Positions 1 to 8,758 of a stretch of 64,000 bases of DNA are shown here, piece by piece. The notes beneath the pieces are model-generated. The model was given only the letters and a program-made list of their open reading frames with translations, had not been told where the DNA came from and made no database searches. The stretch is from Geojedonia litorea. Lineage in GTDB: Bacteria; Bacteroidota; Bacteroidia; Flavobacteriales; Flavobacteriaceae. The number at the start of each line of letters is the position of its first letter. The first letter of the stretch is position 1. The stretch covers positions 259,091 through 323,090 of the forward strand of contig NZ_JBHSGP010000008.1 in NCBI RefSeq assembly GCF_042654525.1, in the 5' to 3' direction. The translations under genes and the position numbers were made by a program.

Positions 1-548
1 GAACGATCTTGGCAGAGGCCGCAATGATTGCCTGCAATATTCCACCTAACTTAATGCGAAAGGAATTTGCTTTTGAACGCTGGAACGATTGGGATGTTGA
101 TTTATTTGAAAAAATAGAAGAATCCCTACTGAATAAAACACGTGATTTTCATCATAAAATAATAGGATATGATAAATCACCAAGTGCGATAAACAAGGCC
201 AAAGAAAATATTAAAAATGCACATTTAGAAGAATTTGTAACGGTAAAACACGAAGATTTTTTCAAGACCCAAAAGGGAGGGGACAACAAATTGCATATGG
301 TGTTTAATCCGCCATACGGAGAGCGTTTAGATATCGACATGGAAAATTTCTACAAACAGATTGGAGACACGCTCAAGCAAAATTATCCAGGTACAGATGC
401 CTGGTTTATAACCTCTAATTTAGATGCCTTAAAGCATGTGGGACTGCGTCCTTCGCGAAAAATACATTTGGTAAATGCCAAACTCGAAGCACGTTTGGTA
501 AAATACGTTATGTATGAAGGCAGTAAAAAAGGTAAGTATTTAAAATAG
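1..548 (+). CDS. RlmL-type 23S rRNA (guanine-N2) methyltransferase, C-terminal part (partial at left edge)
   Basis: This is the end of a THUMP/UPF0020 class I SAM-dependent RNA methyltransferase that enters from the left edge. The open frame begins at base 3 and reads TILAEAAMIA, the tail of the SAM-binding GSGTI/LxxEAA motif, so the TTG at base 9 is not the true start. The catalytic NPPYGER motif follows about 100 codons in, as expected for N2-guanine methyltransferases that bind a flipped-out base. The family modifies 23S rRNA in the cytoplasm. The THUMP domain would lie off the window. The exact target (G2445-like) is inferred from the family. Confidence 0.85.
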   Translation, partial: TILAEAAMIACNIPPNLMRKEFAFERWNDWDVDLFEKIEESLLNKTRDFHHKIIGYDKSPSAINKAKENIKNAHLEEFVTVKHEDFFKTQKGGDNKLHMVFNPPYGERLDIDMENFYKQIGDTLKQNYPGTDAWFITSNLDALKHVGLRPSRKIHLVNAKLEARLVKYVMYEGSKKGKYLK

Positions 549-622
549 ATCATGGCGTAAAACTCTTAGTTTGATTTAGGGTAATCAAAGCCATTACATT
601 TAAAAGGGATGGGGATTATTAT

Positions 623-657
623 AAAAAAAAGCTGTCTAATTAAAGACAGCTTTTTTT
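623..657. terminator. Bidirectional intrinsic terminator
   Basis: A 7-bp perfect stem (GCTGTCT, 631-637, with AGACAGC, 644-650) is flanked by an A-run on the left and a T-run on the right. It can end transcription of both converging genes, the methyltransferase (+) and the lipoprotein (-). Confidence 0.85.
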
Positions 658-679
658 ATAGCTTATTTGTTATTTAATT

Positions 680-1108
680 TTAATTCCCAGCGCTTAAGGA
701 ATAACTTCCGTCACCGCTAAAGGATGTAAGTGTAATAGTTACGGTCCAACTACCTGGCTCTCCTGCATTAGTTACACCATCAATACTGTCTGGTCCAGAA
801 TTTCCGTTAAGACTTCTGTCTAGAACTATAGTTCCACTTGCATCTCTAACAACCATTTGGAAAGTGCCCATGGCCGTTGTAGTGATGTCAGCGTTATAAT
901 CTGCAGTAGCTAAGTTATTTGTCCAATTAATAGTTCTTGATCCGCTTCCGCCATTTCCGGTAAAATCGCCACCAATATCTCCAGATGGCCCTTCATTTAC
1001 TGTAATATTTACCGATGGTCCATCGTCACTTGAACACGATGTAAAAGTCGCAATAAATAAGGTCATTGCGATTGAAATTCCTAGTAGTTTAAAATTTGAG
1101 GTTTTCAT
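680..1108 (-). CDS. Small hypothetical lipoprotein
   Basis: This is a 142-residue exported protein of unknown function. A short basic N-terminus and hydrophobic stretch end in a lipobox-like FTSC at about residue 25, followed by SSDDGP. The Ser/Asp run after the Cys is typical of Bacteroidota lipoproteins sent to the outer membrane or cell surface. The rest is rich in Gly, Ser, Thr and Asn with alternating beta-like segments (for example GSWTVTITLTSFSG), suggesting a small beta-sandwich. No catalytic motif is seen. It has its own terminator and no obvious operon partner. Confidence 0.75.
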   Translation of the reverse strand: MKTSNFKLLGISIAMTLFIATFTSCSSDDGPSVNITVNEGPSGDIGGDFTGNGGSGSRTINWTNNLATADYNADITTTAMGTFQMVVRDASGTIVLDRSLNGNSGPDSIDGVTNAGEPGSWTVTITLTSFSGDGSYSLSAGN

Positions 1109-1496
1109 TTGTTTTATTTTAGTTATTAATTCAATAATATAACAATTAAGTATTAGTAATTAACACTTTAAATAGTTAATTATTTTCAAAATAATTTTTA
1201 TTGCATTGATAATTAAACAATTACATGTTAAAAAAAATCGAACTTTAGGTGAATGGGTGCCGTCTTTAGATGATATTGATGAATCGGCTAAACTTTTATA
1301 ATAGATTTAATGGAACATTATTGAGAAGGATTTAAGTGATTGAAGCTTTCTCAAATTGTTTAAAATATATGAGTATAATTTTAAGAGCACTCTTACTATT
1401 ATAGCTTAAATGTGTTAAGAAGATTAACAAAACATAATAGCGATTCAGGTTTGCCCCCAAATCGCTATTATAATTCAAATTCCATAAGTGCAAGCT
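1109..1496. other. Intergenic region, 388 bp, no supported gene
   Basis: This AT-rich gap holds the terminator at 1434-1470 and nothing else that can be supported. One stretch in the + frame at 1239-1301 reads RTLGEWVPSLDDIDESAKLL and then stops, which has a protein-like composition. It lacks a start codon and could be a decayed gene end or chance. Confidence 0.5.
1434..1470 (-). terminator. Probable terminator of the Crp/SnoaL/DoxX group
   Basis: A 12-bp perfect inverted repeat (ATAATAGCGATT at 1434-1445 with AATCGCTATTAT at 1459-1470) lies 27 bp past the DoxX stop. The T-rich tract on the minus strand is broken (ATGTTTTGTT), so termination efficiency is uncertain. Confidence 0.6.
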
Positions 1497-1943
1497 TCAA
1501 CTATTTACTAGGATGCTTCGGTCGGTTGAATATTTACCACCGCCAATAAGCAATAAAATTAGTGCTATTCCAATCCATAAGATGAAGAATTCGAAACCTT
1601 CACCAGCTTGATTACCATACCAGTTCATAAAGAACCCATTTTTAAGATGTGAAGTTAAAGTTATCCCAAGGGCCAATACGATATAACTTAAGGCGATAAG
1701 CCTTGTCGCAAAACCTGCTAACAATGCGATGGCACCAATAGATTCGAGAATAATAACCAAAAAACCTATAATCCAAGGTAATCCAACTGTTTCGGTAAAG
1801 AACCCCATAGTTCCTGAAAAACCATAACCGCCAAACCAACCTAAAAGTTTTTGAGCTCCGTGAGGAAATACGACTATAGCGAGTGTAATTCTTAAAATAA
1901 GTCCTATATACGAATCGTCTGTATTAAATATTTTAGTTTTCAT
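1497..1943 (-). CDS. DoxX family membrane protein
   Basis: This is a 148-residue integral membrane protein of the DoxX family. It has four hydrophobic helices and the family signature near the N-terminus (LRITLAIVVFPHGAQKLLGWFGG), with FPHGAQK as the recognisable core. DoxX proteins are linked to quinone/thiosulfate redox systems and oxidative-stress resistance, but their reaction is usually unknown. It starts 11 bp after the SnoaL-like gene, so the two are almost certainly co-transcribed. Confidence 0.88.
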   Translation of the reverse strand: MKTKIFNTDDSYIGLILRITLAIVVFPHGAQKLLGWFGGYGFSGTMGFFTETVGLPWIIGFLVIILESIGAIALLAGFATRLIALSYIVLALGITLTSHLKNGFFMNWYGNQAGEGFEFFILWIGIALILLLIGGGKYSTDRSILVNS

Positions 1944-1954
1944 AATTTAAAAAT

Positions 1955-2308
1955 TTAAGAGTTATAATAAAATTTCTCTTTTATTATTTTTCCATCTTTC
2001 CAATCTTGGACCGCAACTTGCGTGTAATTTCTAACACCCCAATCTTTGTGGGTGTAATCAAAGTGCCATTCTACCATGGTTGTATCTTCTCCAACACTAA
2101 CTTTTAGAGGTTGTGCACCTCTAAATTCGGTAATGGCTCCAAAGAATGCTTCTTCTCGTTGTCTATTTGCAAGTTTTCCTTCAACACTAGGGTTGTCGTT
2201 CTCTTGCATTACAACGTCGTCATGATAGAACTGGTCAAAAGCTTCTAAAGCTTTTCCTTCAAGGATCATAGCATTGATTGTGCTAATTTTTTCTAATAAT
2301 GTGTTCAT
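1955..2308 (-). CDS. SnoaL-like / NTF2-fold protein
   Basis: This is a 117-residue cytoplasmic protein with no signal peptide. The sequence matches the SnoaL-like branch of the NTF2 fold: an N-terminal helix (IEGKALEAFDQFYHDD-type segment), an early aromatic/acidic pocket, and a C-terminal strand pattern GKIIKEKFYY. Members are small cone-shaped enzymes or binding proteins, and the substrate cannot be told. It sits between a Crp-type regulator 96 bp upstream and DoxX 11 bp downstream, which suggests a small stress-response unit. Confidence 0.8.
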   Translation of the reverse strand: MNTLLEKISTINAMILEGKALEAFDQFYHDDVVMQENDNPSVEGKLANRQREEAFFGAITEFRGAQPLKVSVGEDTTMVEWHFDYTHKDWGVRNYTQVAVQDWKDGKIIKEKFYYNS

Positions 2309-2404
2309 TGTATTTTGATTTAATTGTTATGAGGCAAATGTCTAATACAATGAAGAGATAGAAAATGAAGTAGTTTATTAAATGTTGTTAATCTAGATTA
2401 ACAT

Positions 2405-2989
2405 TTATTGGTCCTGAAGCAGTTGACTTTTAATCTTACTTAAAAATTCCTTGGTAACGCCAAGGTAAGAGGCAATGAGGTATTGCGGAACTCTTTGTTC
2501 AATTTGGGGATATCTAGATTTAAATTCGATATAGCGTTCTTTGGCCGGAAGACTAAAATTTTTAATAACTCGCCTTTGTGATGCCACAAACGCATTTTGT
2601 ATAATAATTCTAAAGAAGCGTTCGAGTTTAGGAATGTTTTGATACAACATTTCGAGTTGTTCAAAAGAGAATTGAATGACCTCTGTGTTCTCAATGCATT
2701 GTACATTATAATCGGCTGGCTCTTGGGATAGAAAACTACCAAGATCTGCGGCCCACCAATTTTCTATTGCGAATAAAACAACATGTTCTTGCCCATCATC
2801 ATCGACATAAAATGTTTTTACACAACCATTAACAACAAAACTTTCAAAGCGACAAATATCACCTTGTTGAACAATATATTGCCCTTTAAGATAACTGCGG
2901 TGGGAAATATTATCTAATAATAGATTAATCTCTTCTGGAGTTAAGTCTACATAACGAAGTATATAGTCTAAAAAAGGTTTAGTATTCAA
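2405..2989 (-). CDS. Crp/Fnr family transcriptional regulator
   Basis: This 194-residue regulator has an N-terminal cyclic-nucleotide-binding beta-roll (about residues 20-115, with GQYIVQQGD and FVVNGCVKTFY) and a compact C-terminal winged helix (about 165-190, PQYLIASYLGVTKEFLSKIK). The cAMP-contact Arg/Ser pair of true CRP is not evident, so the ligand is unknown. The first codon is TTG; no in-frame ATG lies upstream before the family start. It is the first gene of a minus-strand group with SnoaL and DoxX genes, which it probably controls. Confidence 0.85.
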   Translation of the reverse strand: MNTKPFLDYILRYVDLTPEEINLLLDNISHRSYLKGQYIVQQGDICRFESFVVNGCVKTFYVDDDGQEHVVLFAIENWWAADLGSFLSQEPADYNVQCIENTEVIQFSFEQLEMLYQNIPKLERFFRIIIQNAFVASQRRVIKNFSLPAKERYIEFKSRYPQIEQRVPQYLIASYLGVTKEFLSKIKSQLLQDQ

Positions 2990-3208
2990 TGATTCTAGGT
3001 TTTTTTCGATTGTTTATTTCACATACAAAAGCAAAATTTAGTTAAGAATTTAAAGTTAATGTTTAATAGGGTACAAAGTTAGGCGTTTGTAAAAAATAGC
3101 CCTCTTTTTAAATCCTGATATATGTATATAATTTTATAAGTTATATAGTATTATGAACTAATTATAATGGTATTATTTATCTTTTAAACAACACTAAACT
3201 ATTACTTT

Positions 3209-4525
3209 TTATCTAAACCTTTCTAAGTAAGGAAATTCAACCACCGGTAATATGAGATGAGAAATATAGGAATTACATATTCTTTCTCGTTTTGGAGAAC
3301 TTAGATAAAATGGACTAGAATTTTTTAATACATTATTGATATATTGATTATAGTCATTAAAGGTGTCATAGTTTTCTGCAATTGCTTGGACAAGTCTCAA
3401 TTGATGAGTATTAATTGCCCCCTTAATATTTTCAGACACTAGGGCATCTGGTATTTTTGGGATAGTAACCTCTGACGAATTCCCGTTAAATATGAATTCA
3501 ATATTCACAAACAAGGAAGAGTTATCTAGTCTAATTCTACCTACTTCAAAACCTTCTACTCCTGAAAACGTAAGAGTATTATTTGAAAACGTAGATGACA
3601 CTCTTGCTTCTGGCACTGTTACTTGAGCAGGAGGTATTCCGGCACCAGATAATGAATAATTAGAGTAACATAATGAGTAGGAAGTTTTTTCAAAAATATT
3701 GGCGTAAGAATAATAATGATTGCTTCCATACCCAAAAGCAGGAACAAAATCAGAATAAGCTTGATGTCCAGAAATTTGATTGTAAAGGATTTCATTTTCG
3801 TAACCGAGTAGTGTAAGTAATGGTAGCTGTGAAGGCACGTTTGTTTGTAAGTGAGCAACATTGACACTGTCAGTTCTAAAATTGTTTTCCGAAAGTAAAG
3901 AGATAGCACCTATATTATCTACGAACATCCATCTGTATGAATTATTAATTATATCCGTTGGGTCCACATACTTTATAAATATATTTTTCGAGCCTAAATC
4001 TTCGTTGAATTTTGAGGTATAGTGACCAGATAATAGGTTATTAATTTTTATCATAGAATACCCTGTACCCGCTGCATTTAAGACGTCTATATTTAGGTTT
4101 TGAGTTTCAATATTTACAAACCCTCCAATTGTAGCATAACCTATGGGTTTAAATTGTATGCCACCATCAAGCATGGGTTTAGTGAGATTAGAGTAAACAT
4201 AAATGTTATAAACTAAATCATTTACTACATTAATAAAAGTCAAGGAAAATTGTGTGTTGTCATTAACACTTTCTTGGGTGTAAAGTTTCAGTGTTTCTTT
4301 GACTTTTGAGTATGTTTTTACATCCAGTGGATTACCATTGTGGTCAGATAAGACCACATGAAGTGAGGTATTTTGATTTACAAATTTATCAGGAAAATCA
4401 ATTGCAACAATCTCTTCTCCTAGATCTAAATCTATATCTTCATCTTTATTTTCATTAATTTCATTTGAATTTGAACAGGAATAATTCAGAAGAAAAATTA
4501 GGAGTAGAAAATTGAAATATTTCAT
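3209..4525 (-). CDS. Hypothetical surface lipoprotein
   Basis: This 438-residue lipoprotein has a signal peptide ending at LNYSC (Cys17), followed by an Asn/Glu/Asp-rich spacer that resembles a surface-export signal. The mature part is beta-rich with many Asn, Ser and Tyr. No enzymatic motif or known domain is recognised. It stands alone, with about 200 bp of noncoding DNA on the 3' side and over 300 bp on the 5' side. The function is unknown. Confidence 0.65.
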   Translation of the reverse strand: MKYFNFLLLIFLLNYSCSNSNEINENKDEDIDLDLGEEIVAIDFPDKFVNQNTSLHVVLSDHNGNPLDVKTYSKVKETLKLYTQESVNDNTQFSLTFINVVNDLVYNIYVYSNLTKPMLDGGIQFKPIGYATIGGFVNIETQNLNIDVLNAAGTGYSMIKINNLLSGHYTSKFNEDLGSKNIFIKYVDPTDIINNSYRWMFVDNIGAISLLSENNFRTDSVNVAHLQTNVPSQLPLLTLLGYENEILYNQISGHQAYSDFVPAFGYGSNHYYSYANIFEKTSYSLCYSNYSLSGAGIPPAQVTVPEARVSSTFSNNTLTFSGVEGFEVGRIRLDNSSLFVNIEFIFNGNSSEVTIPKIPDALVSENIKGAINTHQLRLVQAIAENYDTFNDYNQYINNVLKNSSPFYLSSPKRERICNSYISHLILPVVEFPYLERFR

Positions 4526-4851
4526 GAGTTATAATATTTTTATTGAAAACAGATTTCGGACACCAATTAGAGTTTAAGTAAAACTCGACAACTTTTTATT
4601 GGTCCATACACCTCTTATTTACAAATATTTACTACGGTATTTTGGCATAATTAATTTCTAACCCAATTCAAGTAAGGTTTAAAGTAAATTTAATTCTTTT
4701 TTTGAAAAATGAAACAATGTTTTATATGATAAGAGTCTTTAGGTCTATTCAAGAGATATTTAACTCAATAAAATGTATTTGTAACAAAGGTCTGTTTATA
4801 ACCAATGAGTTACTCTTCTTAAGATATTGATATCTTAAAGATTTCTAATAT
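4526..4851. other. Intergenic region, 326 bp, with a perfect palindrome
   Basis: There is no coding frame or RNA that can be supported. The one structured element is TTAAGATAT-TG-ATATCTTAA at 4819-4838, 13 bp past the stop of the neighbouring membrane-protein gene. It has no T-run on either side, so it is not an obvious terminator. Confidence 0.5.
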
Positions 4852-5136
4852 TTAACTACCGGCAATAGGAGAACCAAAAATACCTACGGCCAATTCAGCC
4901 CAAACTAGTAGAAACAGGAGTAGGATGCCTAGACACATCATAAGGCGGTGATTGGTTTTTGTTACTTTTCGTAATACCATTTCACATAATAAACCAGTGA
5001 TTAGAAGTAAAGCACCCATCACTACAAAATCATAACCAGACCAAGTTACTTCATCACTAAACTGCATTGCAATAAAAGGAATAAGTAGCAGAATAGGTAC
5101 AGCTAGCAGAATAATTAATAATCGTTTGTTTTTCAT
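4852..5136 (-). CDS. Small three-helix membrane protein, hypothetical
   Basis: This 94-residue protein is almost entirely hydrophobic, with three predicted transmembrane segments (about residues 5-25, 34-54 and 66-88) and a basic loop (LRKVTKTNHRLM) between the second and third. Short proteins of this shape are common in Flavobacteriia, but no function is known. It is monocistronic as far as the sequence shows. Confidence 0.65.
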   Translation of the reverse strand: MKNKRLLIILLAVPILLLIPFIAMQFSDEVTWSGYDFVVMGALLLITGLLCEMVLRKVTKTNHRLMMCLGILLLFLLVWAELAVGIFGSPIAGS

Positions 5137-5286
5137 CAGACTTTATTGCTTTAAAGATAGCTTAGAACCGGCTTTTAGGCTATCAAATTTAAATCTAAAA
5201 ATTTATAATATATTAAAAACATTAAAGATTAAATTGGTCTGTTTGCAATTTTATCAATTTTAACGATTAGTTTAGGATCCTAATAA

Positions 5287-6816
5287 TCATTTCTTTAATT
5301 TTTTCAATTCAAACAAATCCTTGCGTCGGTCACGTAAATTTTTAACGCTTCCAAATTGATTGAGCTCACGGAGTAAATCTACATCTACATCGGCAATTAA
5401 AATCATTTCGGTATTAGTAGTAGTTTCGGCCTTTACACCATTAGCAGGAAAGGAGAAATCACAAGGTGTAAGCACCATAGATTGCGCAAACTGTATATCC
5501 ATGTTATTCACTTTTGGCAAATTACCAACACTTCCGGCAATGGCGACATAACATTCATTTTCTATGGCTCTGGCTTGGGCACAATGGCGCACACGCGAAA
5601 AGCCATTTTGGGTATCGGTTAAAAAAGGAACAAATAAGATATCCATGCCTTCATCGGCCAATAAACGACTCAATTCTGGAAATTCGGAATCATAACAAAT
5701 TAAGACGCCAATTTTACCACAGTCGGTATCATAGGTTTTTAACTCGCTACCACCTTGCATACCCCAAACTTTAGCTTCGTCTGGAGTGACATGTAATTTT
5801 TCATAGCGTTCTGTAGAGCCATCTCTTCTGCATAAATAACCTACATTGAATAAGAGATCACCACGCATTTCGGGCATGCTTCCAGTGATGATATTGATAT
5901 TGTACGAAATAGCCAATTTAGAAAAACGCTGAACAATATCTTCTGTATGTTTAGCTAACTCTCTAATCGCTTGCGACTCTGGTAAGTGATTATTCTCTGC
6001 CATTAAGGGGGCGTTAAAGAATTCTGGAAACAGAGCGAAATCACTTCTGTACGCCGCGACCGAATCTAAAAAATATTCGGCCTGTTGCATTAAATCCTCT
6101 AAATCCTTATATAAGCGCATTTGCCATTGAATTAATCCCAATCTTACGATTCGTTTTTTGGTAGCGGCTTTTTTATTGGGTTTTTCATAATAAATATTAT
6201 CCCATTCGAGTAATACGGCGAATTCATTAGATTCAGCATCGCCTTCCAAATAGCCTTTCATCACTTTTGAAGGGTGAAAATCATTAGAGATTTGAAAATT
6301 TAAAACAGGATCATGTATTTCTTTTCGTTTAACTTTCTCAATGTATTGTTTAGGGGTTAGGGTATCGGCATATTTACTGTAATTTGGTATGCGTCCACCA
6401 AAGGCAATACCTCTTAAATTGAGGCGTTCACAAAGCTCCTTACGATAATCGTACAGTCGTCGTCCTAAACGCAGGCCTCTAAATTGCGATTTTATAAAAA
6501 TATCAATCCCATAAAGCACATTGCCTTCTGGATTATGCGTGCTGAAGGTATAATTTCCGGTAATGTTTTTGTAGTTGTGATTGTCGTCAAACGAATCATA
6601 ATCCACAATGATGGATAGCGCGCATCCTGCTAGCTCCCCATTTATCTTAATGACTACCTGACCTTCAGGAAATTTATCAATTAGCGTCTTGATATGGTTT
6701 TCTCTCCAATAGGAATTAGGCATGTTAGAATAGACCTCAATCATGGCACTTTTAAATTCCTGATAGTCAGAGAGGGTTAAATATTTTAGTTCTATATTAT
6801 CAATGTCTTGAATCAT
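5287..6816 (-). CDS. Bifunctional GNAT N-acetyltransferase / carbon-nitrogen hydrolase
   Basis: This 509-residue fusion has a GNAT acetyltransferase domain (about 8-205, acetyl-CoA loop QFRGLRLGRRLYDYR at 111-125) followed by a nitrilase-superfamily amidohydrolase domain (about 222-490). The hydrolase triad is intact: Glu265 in FPEFF, Lys340 in YEKLH and Cys374 in ICYDSEFPE. GNAT domains acetylate amines and nitrilases cleave C-N amide bonds, so the protein may acetylate and deacylate related small molecules. This fused arrangement is a known conserved architecture whose substrate is unsettled. It stands alone on its strand, with no signal peptide. Confidence 0.92.
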   Translation of the reverse strand: MIQDIDNIELKYLTLSDYQEFKSAMIEVYSNMPNSYWRENHIKTLIDKFPEGQVVIKINGELAGCALSIIVDYDSFDDNHNYKNITGNYTFSTHNPEGNVLYGIDIFIKSQFRGLRLGRRLYDYRKELCERLNLRGIAFGGRIPNYSKYADTLTPKQYIEKVKRKEIHDPVLNFQISNDFHPSKVMKGYLEGDAESNEFAVLLEWDNIYYEKPNKKAATKKRIVRLGLIQWQMRLYKDLEDLMQQAEYFLDSVAAYRSDFALFPEFFNAPLMAENNHLPESQAIRELAKHTEDIVQRFSKLAISYNINIITGSMPEMRGDLLFNVGYLCRRDGSTERYEKLHVTPDEAKVWGMQGGSELKTYDTDCGKIGVLICYDSEFPELSRLLADEGMDILFVPFLTDTQNGFSRVRHCAQARAIENECYVAIAGSVGNLPKVNNMDIQFAQSMVLTPCDFSFPANGVKAETTTNTEMILIADVDVDLLRELNQFGSVKNLRDRRKDLFELKKLKK

Positions 6817-6876
6817 GTTGTATATGTTTTCTAATGTTTTAAATAAAGATTGTCGGCGTTAAGCTGAATTGTTATG

Positions 6877-7404
6877 TCAGTAATGCTGCTGTAATTGTAT
6901 TGTATGATGTTCTACATGATAAGCGGTCCACATTAGAAGCTCTCGAACAGGCATTTTGCCCATTAATGGATGTGGTAAAATCAAGGTATCTAAATTTACA
7001 TCAGATAGTTTTCGGGTTTTATATTGCAATTTTTTACTTTCTACTTGTAAGCGATTTAAAAGGTACTTTTTGTCACTCAATTTAGGAACACGCATCCCTT
7101 TAGAAAAGGGAGAAACTATTCCTTCTGGAACATTTTTTAATCGTTCTTGATAACGAGAGACAACAGTTTGGTAATCCCTAACAGGCCTATTAGCTTTTCC
7201 AAATTTGTATCGCAGTATAAATTTAGGAAAACTTAAAGCATCATTTAGCGGTTTAATACTTTGGAGTAAATGTAAGGTTTGTTGTCCAGTAGTCCATTTA
7301 CCCTCTGGTCCTTGTTCCCATTTCTCATCATCATGTGATGAAAGCCATTCAATAAGATATTGATGTTTTTCGTCTATTAAATCGGCTATAGCTTCCTTCT
7401 CCAT
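6877..7404 (-). CDS. DinB family protein
   Basis: This 175-residue protein has the DinB/YfiT four-helix fold. The three metal-binding histidines can be placed at His45 (TLHLLQS) and in the C-terminal YHVEHH motif (about 163-168). In related proteins this site supports thiol transfer or metal-dependent hydrolysis, but most members have no assigned reaction. It lies 60 bp downstream of no clear partner; the next minus-strand gene (the GNAT-nitrilase fusion) begins 60 bp past its stop. Confidence 0.82.
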   Translation of the reverse strand: MEKEAIADLIDEKHQYLIEWLSSHDDEKWEQGPEGKWTTGQQTLHLLQSIKPLNDALSFPKFILRYKFGKANRPVRDYQTVVSRYQERLKNVPEGIVSPFSKGMRVPKLSDKKYLLNRLQVESKKLQYKTRKLSDVNLDTLILPHPLMGKMPVRELLMWTAYHVEHHTIQLQQHY

Positions 7405-7469
7405 TAGGCTCTAATTTTTAGTGCAAAAGATAAGGATAAATAGTCAAAAAAACGAGTGGAATTATCACA

Positions 7470-8207
7470 CTAGTTTTGGATGACTTCTTTTTTCTCCTTT
7501 TTATAAATAGGAATTAAATACGAGAGGTTATAACCAAAGCCAACACCAAATCGACCGCTGTCATACACTTTATTAAATCCAGGAATATAGAGGTTGCCGA
7601 AATTCTCGGGTTCATCTTGTGAGATATAACTTTTTAGCTGCATGTTTAAGCCTAAATACAAATTGTTAAGCACTTCGGCTTTGATTCCAATTACCATTTC
7701 TACCCATAATGCCGATAAACCTTTAAATTCTTGTCCTTCGGCAACAGTAAATTGCTCGTCCCAATATTGGTCGGTGTTGTAAATGGTATAGCTATTCAAA
7801 GTCTGACTAAATGTGCCAAAACTCGCTCTAAATCCACCATAGATCATGTTTTCCATGTCTAACCAATTGGTGTAAAAATTATAATCGACACCAGCTTTTA
7901 AATAGCTGCCTTTGGCTGTAGTGTTTAAATAGTCAGTAGTTGTTATTTTCTCTTCAGTACCTAGTTCTCCAGCTAAATAGAGTCGTTTGGTTAAACGGTA
8001 ATCAGCTCCAATTTCAAAGCCTTTGTAATCATCATCAATAAACGAACGTGCTAGTTTTCCAATATCAGCTCCTAAACGCAAGCCATAACTTTGTTTAAAG
8101 ACGAGCGTATCTGCAGGTTTGTTATTGTTTTGTGAAAATGATGCTACAGACCATAACATCACTATACAAAGACTAGTGATATAAAATAATGTGTGCTTCA
8201 TTTTCAT
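7470..8207 (-). CDS. DUF6048 family outer-membrane protein
   Basis: This 245-residue secreted protein has a signal peptide (cleavage after SFSQ, about residue 26) and alternating beta-strand segments ending in aromatic residues (FGVGFGYNLSYLIPIY), as in small outer-membrane beta-barrels. It matches the flavobacterial DUF6048 pattern. Its first 35 bp overlap the end of the DUF6452 gene in another frame, so translation is probably coupled. A second ATG two codons downstream is an equally possible start. The function is unknown. Confidence 0.8.
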   Translation of the reverse strand: MKMKHTLFYITSLCIVMLWSVASFSQNNNKPADTLVFKQSYGLRLGADIGKLARSFIDDDYKGFEIGADYRLTKRLYLAGELGTEEKITTTDYLNTTAKGSYLKAGVDYNFYTNWLDMENMIYGGFRASFGTFSQTLNSYTIYNTDQYWDEQFTVAEGQEFKGLSALWVEMVIGIKAEVLNNLYLGLNMQLKSYISQDEPENFGNLYIPGFNKVYDSGRFGVGFGYNLSYLIPIYKKEKKEVIQN

Positions 8208-8694
8208 GATCTATTGAAGTTGTTAGTATTTCTGATCCGAATATCCAATTGTCAGAATCAATCTCGATTGTGGTTTGAGGATCATTAAATATGCTCTTGT
8301 AACCACAGGCTCTTGATACATAGACAAATTGAGGGGTATATCGTATTTCTAAAATATCAGTATTAGAAAAGGTAGAGGTATTAGAATCGGTATCGAAATC
8401 GGTATCTCGCTTTAACTCAAAACGCGAAGTAGTTACAATGCCTTCCTCCTGAAATCGCAAAGGAAGTACTATAGAATCGGTATTTGTGCTGAAAACAATC
8501 TCGTTTCCTTCAGGCATGCCTTCACCAATAACTGATAGCAGACGTACTTGTTTGGTTTGGTCTTGTTGGTTAATATCGTAAAAGCGTATGATGAGATGTG
8601 GCGTAGTTGGTGTGCTTTCTGCGCAAATATCATCGCGTTCGCAGCTTATACCCGTTAGGATGATAAGGAGTACTAATACACTAAATTTCTTCAT
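8173..8694 (-). CDS. DUF6452 family lipoprotein
   Basis: This 173-residue lipoprotein has the lipobox TGISC (Cys18), followed by the characteristic ERDDICAESTPTTPHLIIRFYD of DUF6452. A pair of further cysteines may form a disulfide. It is probably anchored in the outer membrane. It lies between rlmD (64 bp upstream) and the DUF6048 gene, which it overlaps by 35 bp. The three genes appear to form one minus-strand unit, a linkage I recall from other Flavobacteriia. Confidence 0.8.
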   Translation of the reverse strand: MKKFSVLVLLIILTGISCERDDICAESTPTTPHLIIRFYDINQQDQTKQVRLLSVIGEGMPEGNEIVFSTNTDSIVLPLRFQEEGIVTTSRFELKRDTDFDTDSNTSTFSNTDILEIRYTPQFVYVSRACGYKSIFNDPQTTIEIDSDNWIFGSEILTTSIDHENEAHIILYH

Positions 8695-8758
8695 TTAAAA
8701 CTTATTTTTCTTTTTGCAATTTACAATTGATCGGTTGAAAAATTTTTCGGTCGTTTAT

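Noticed and set aside
1239..1301. Protein-like reading frame RTLGEWVPSLDDIDESAKLL followed by a stop
   Set aside because: It has no start codon, no upstream continuation that looks coding and no recognised homolog; it could be chance or a gene remnant, and too little remains to call a pseudogene.
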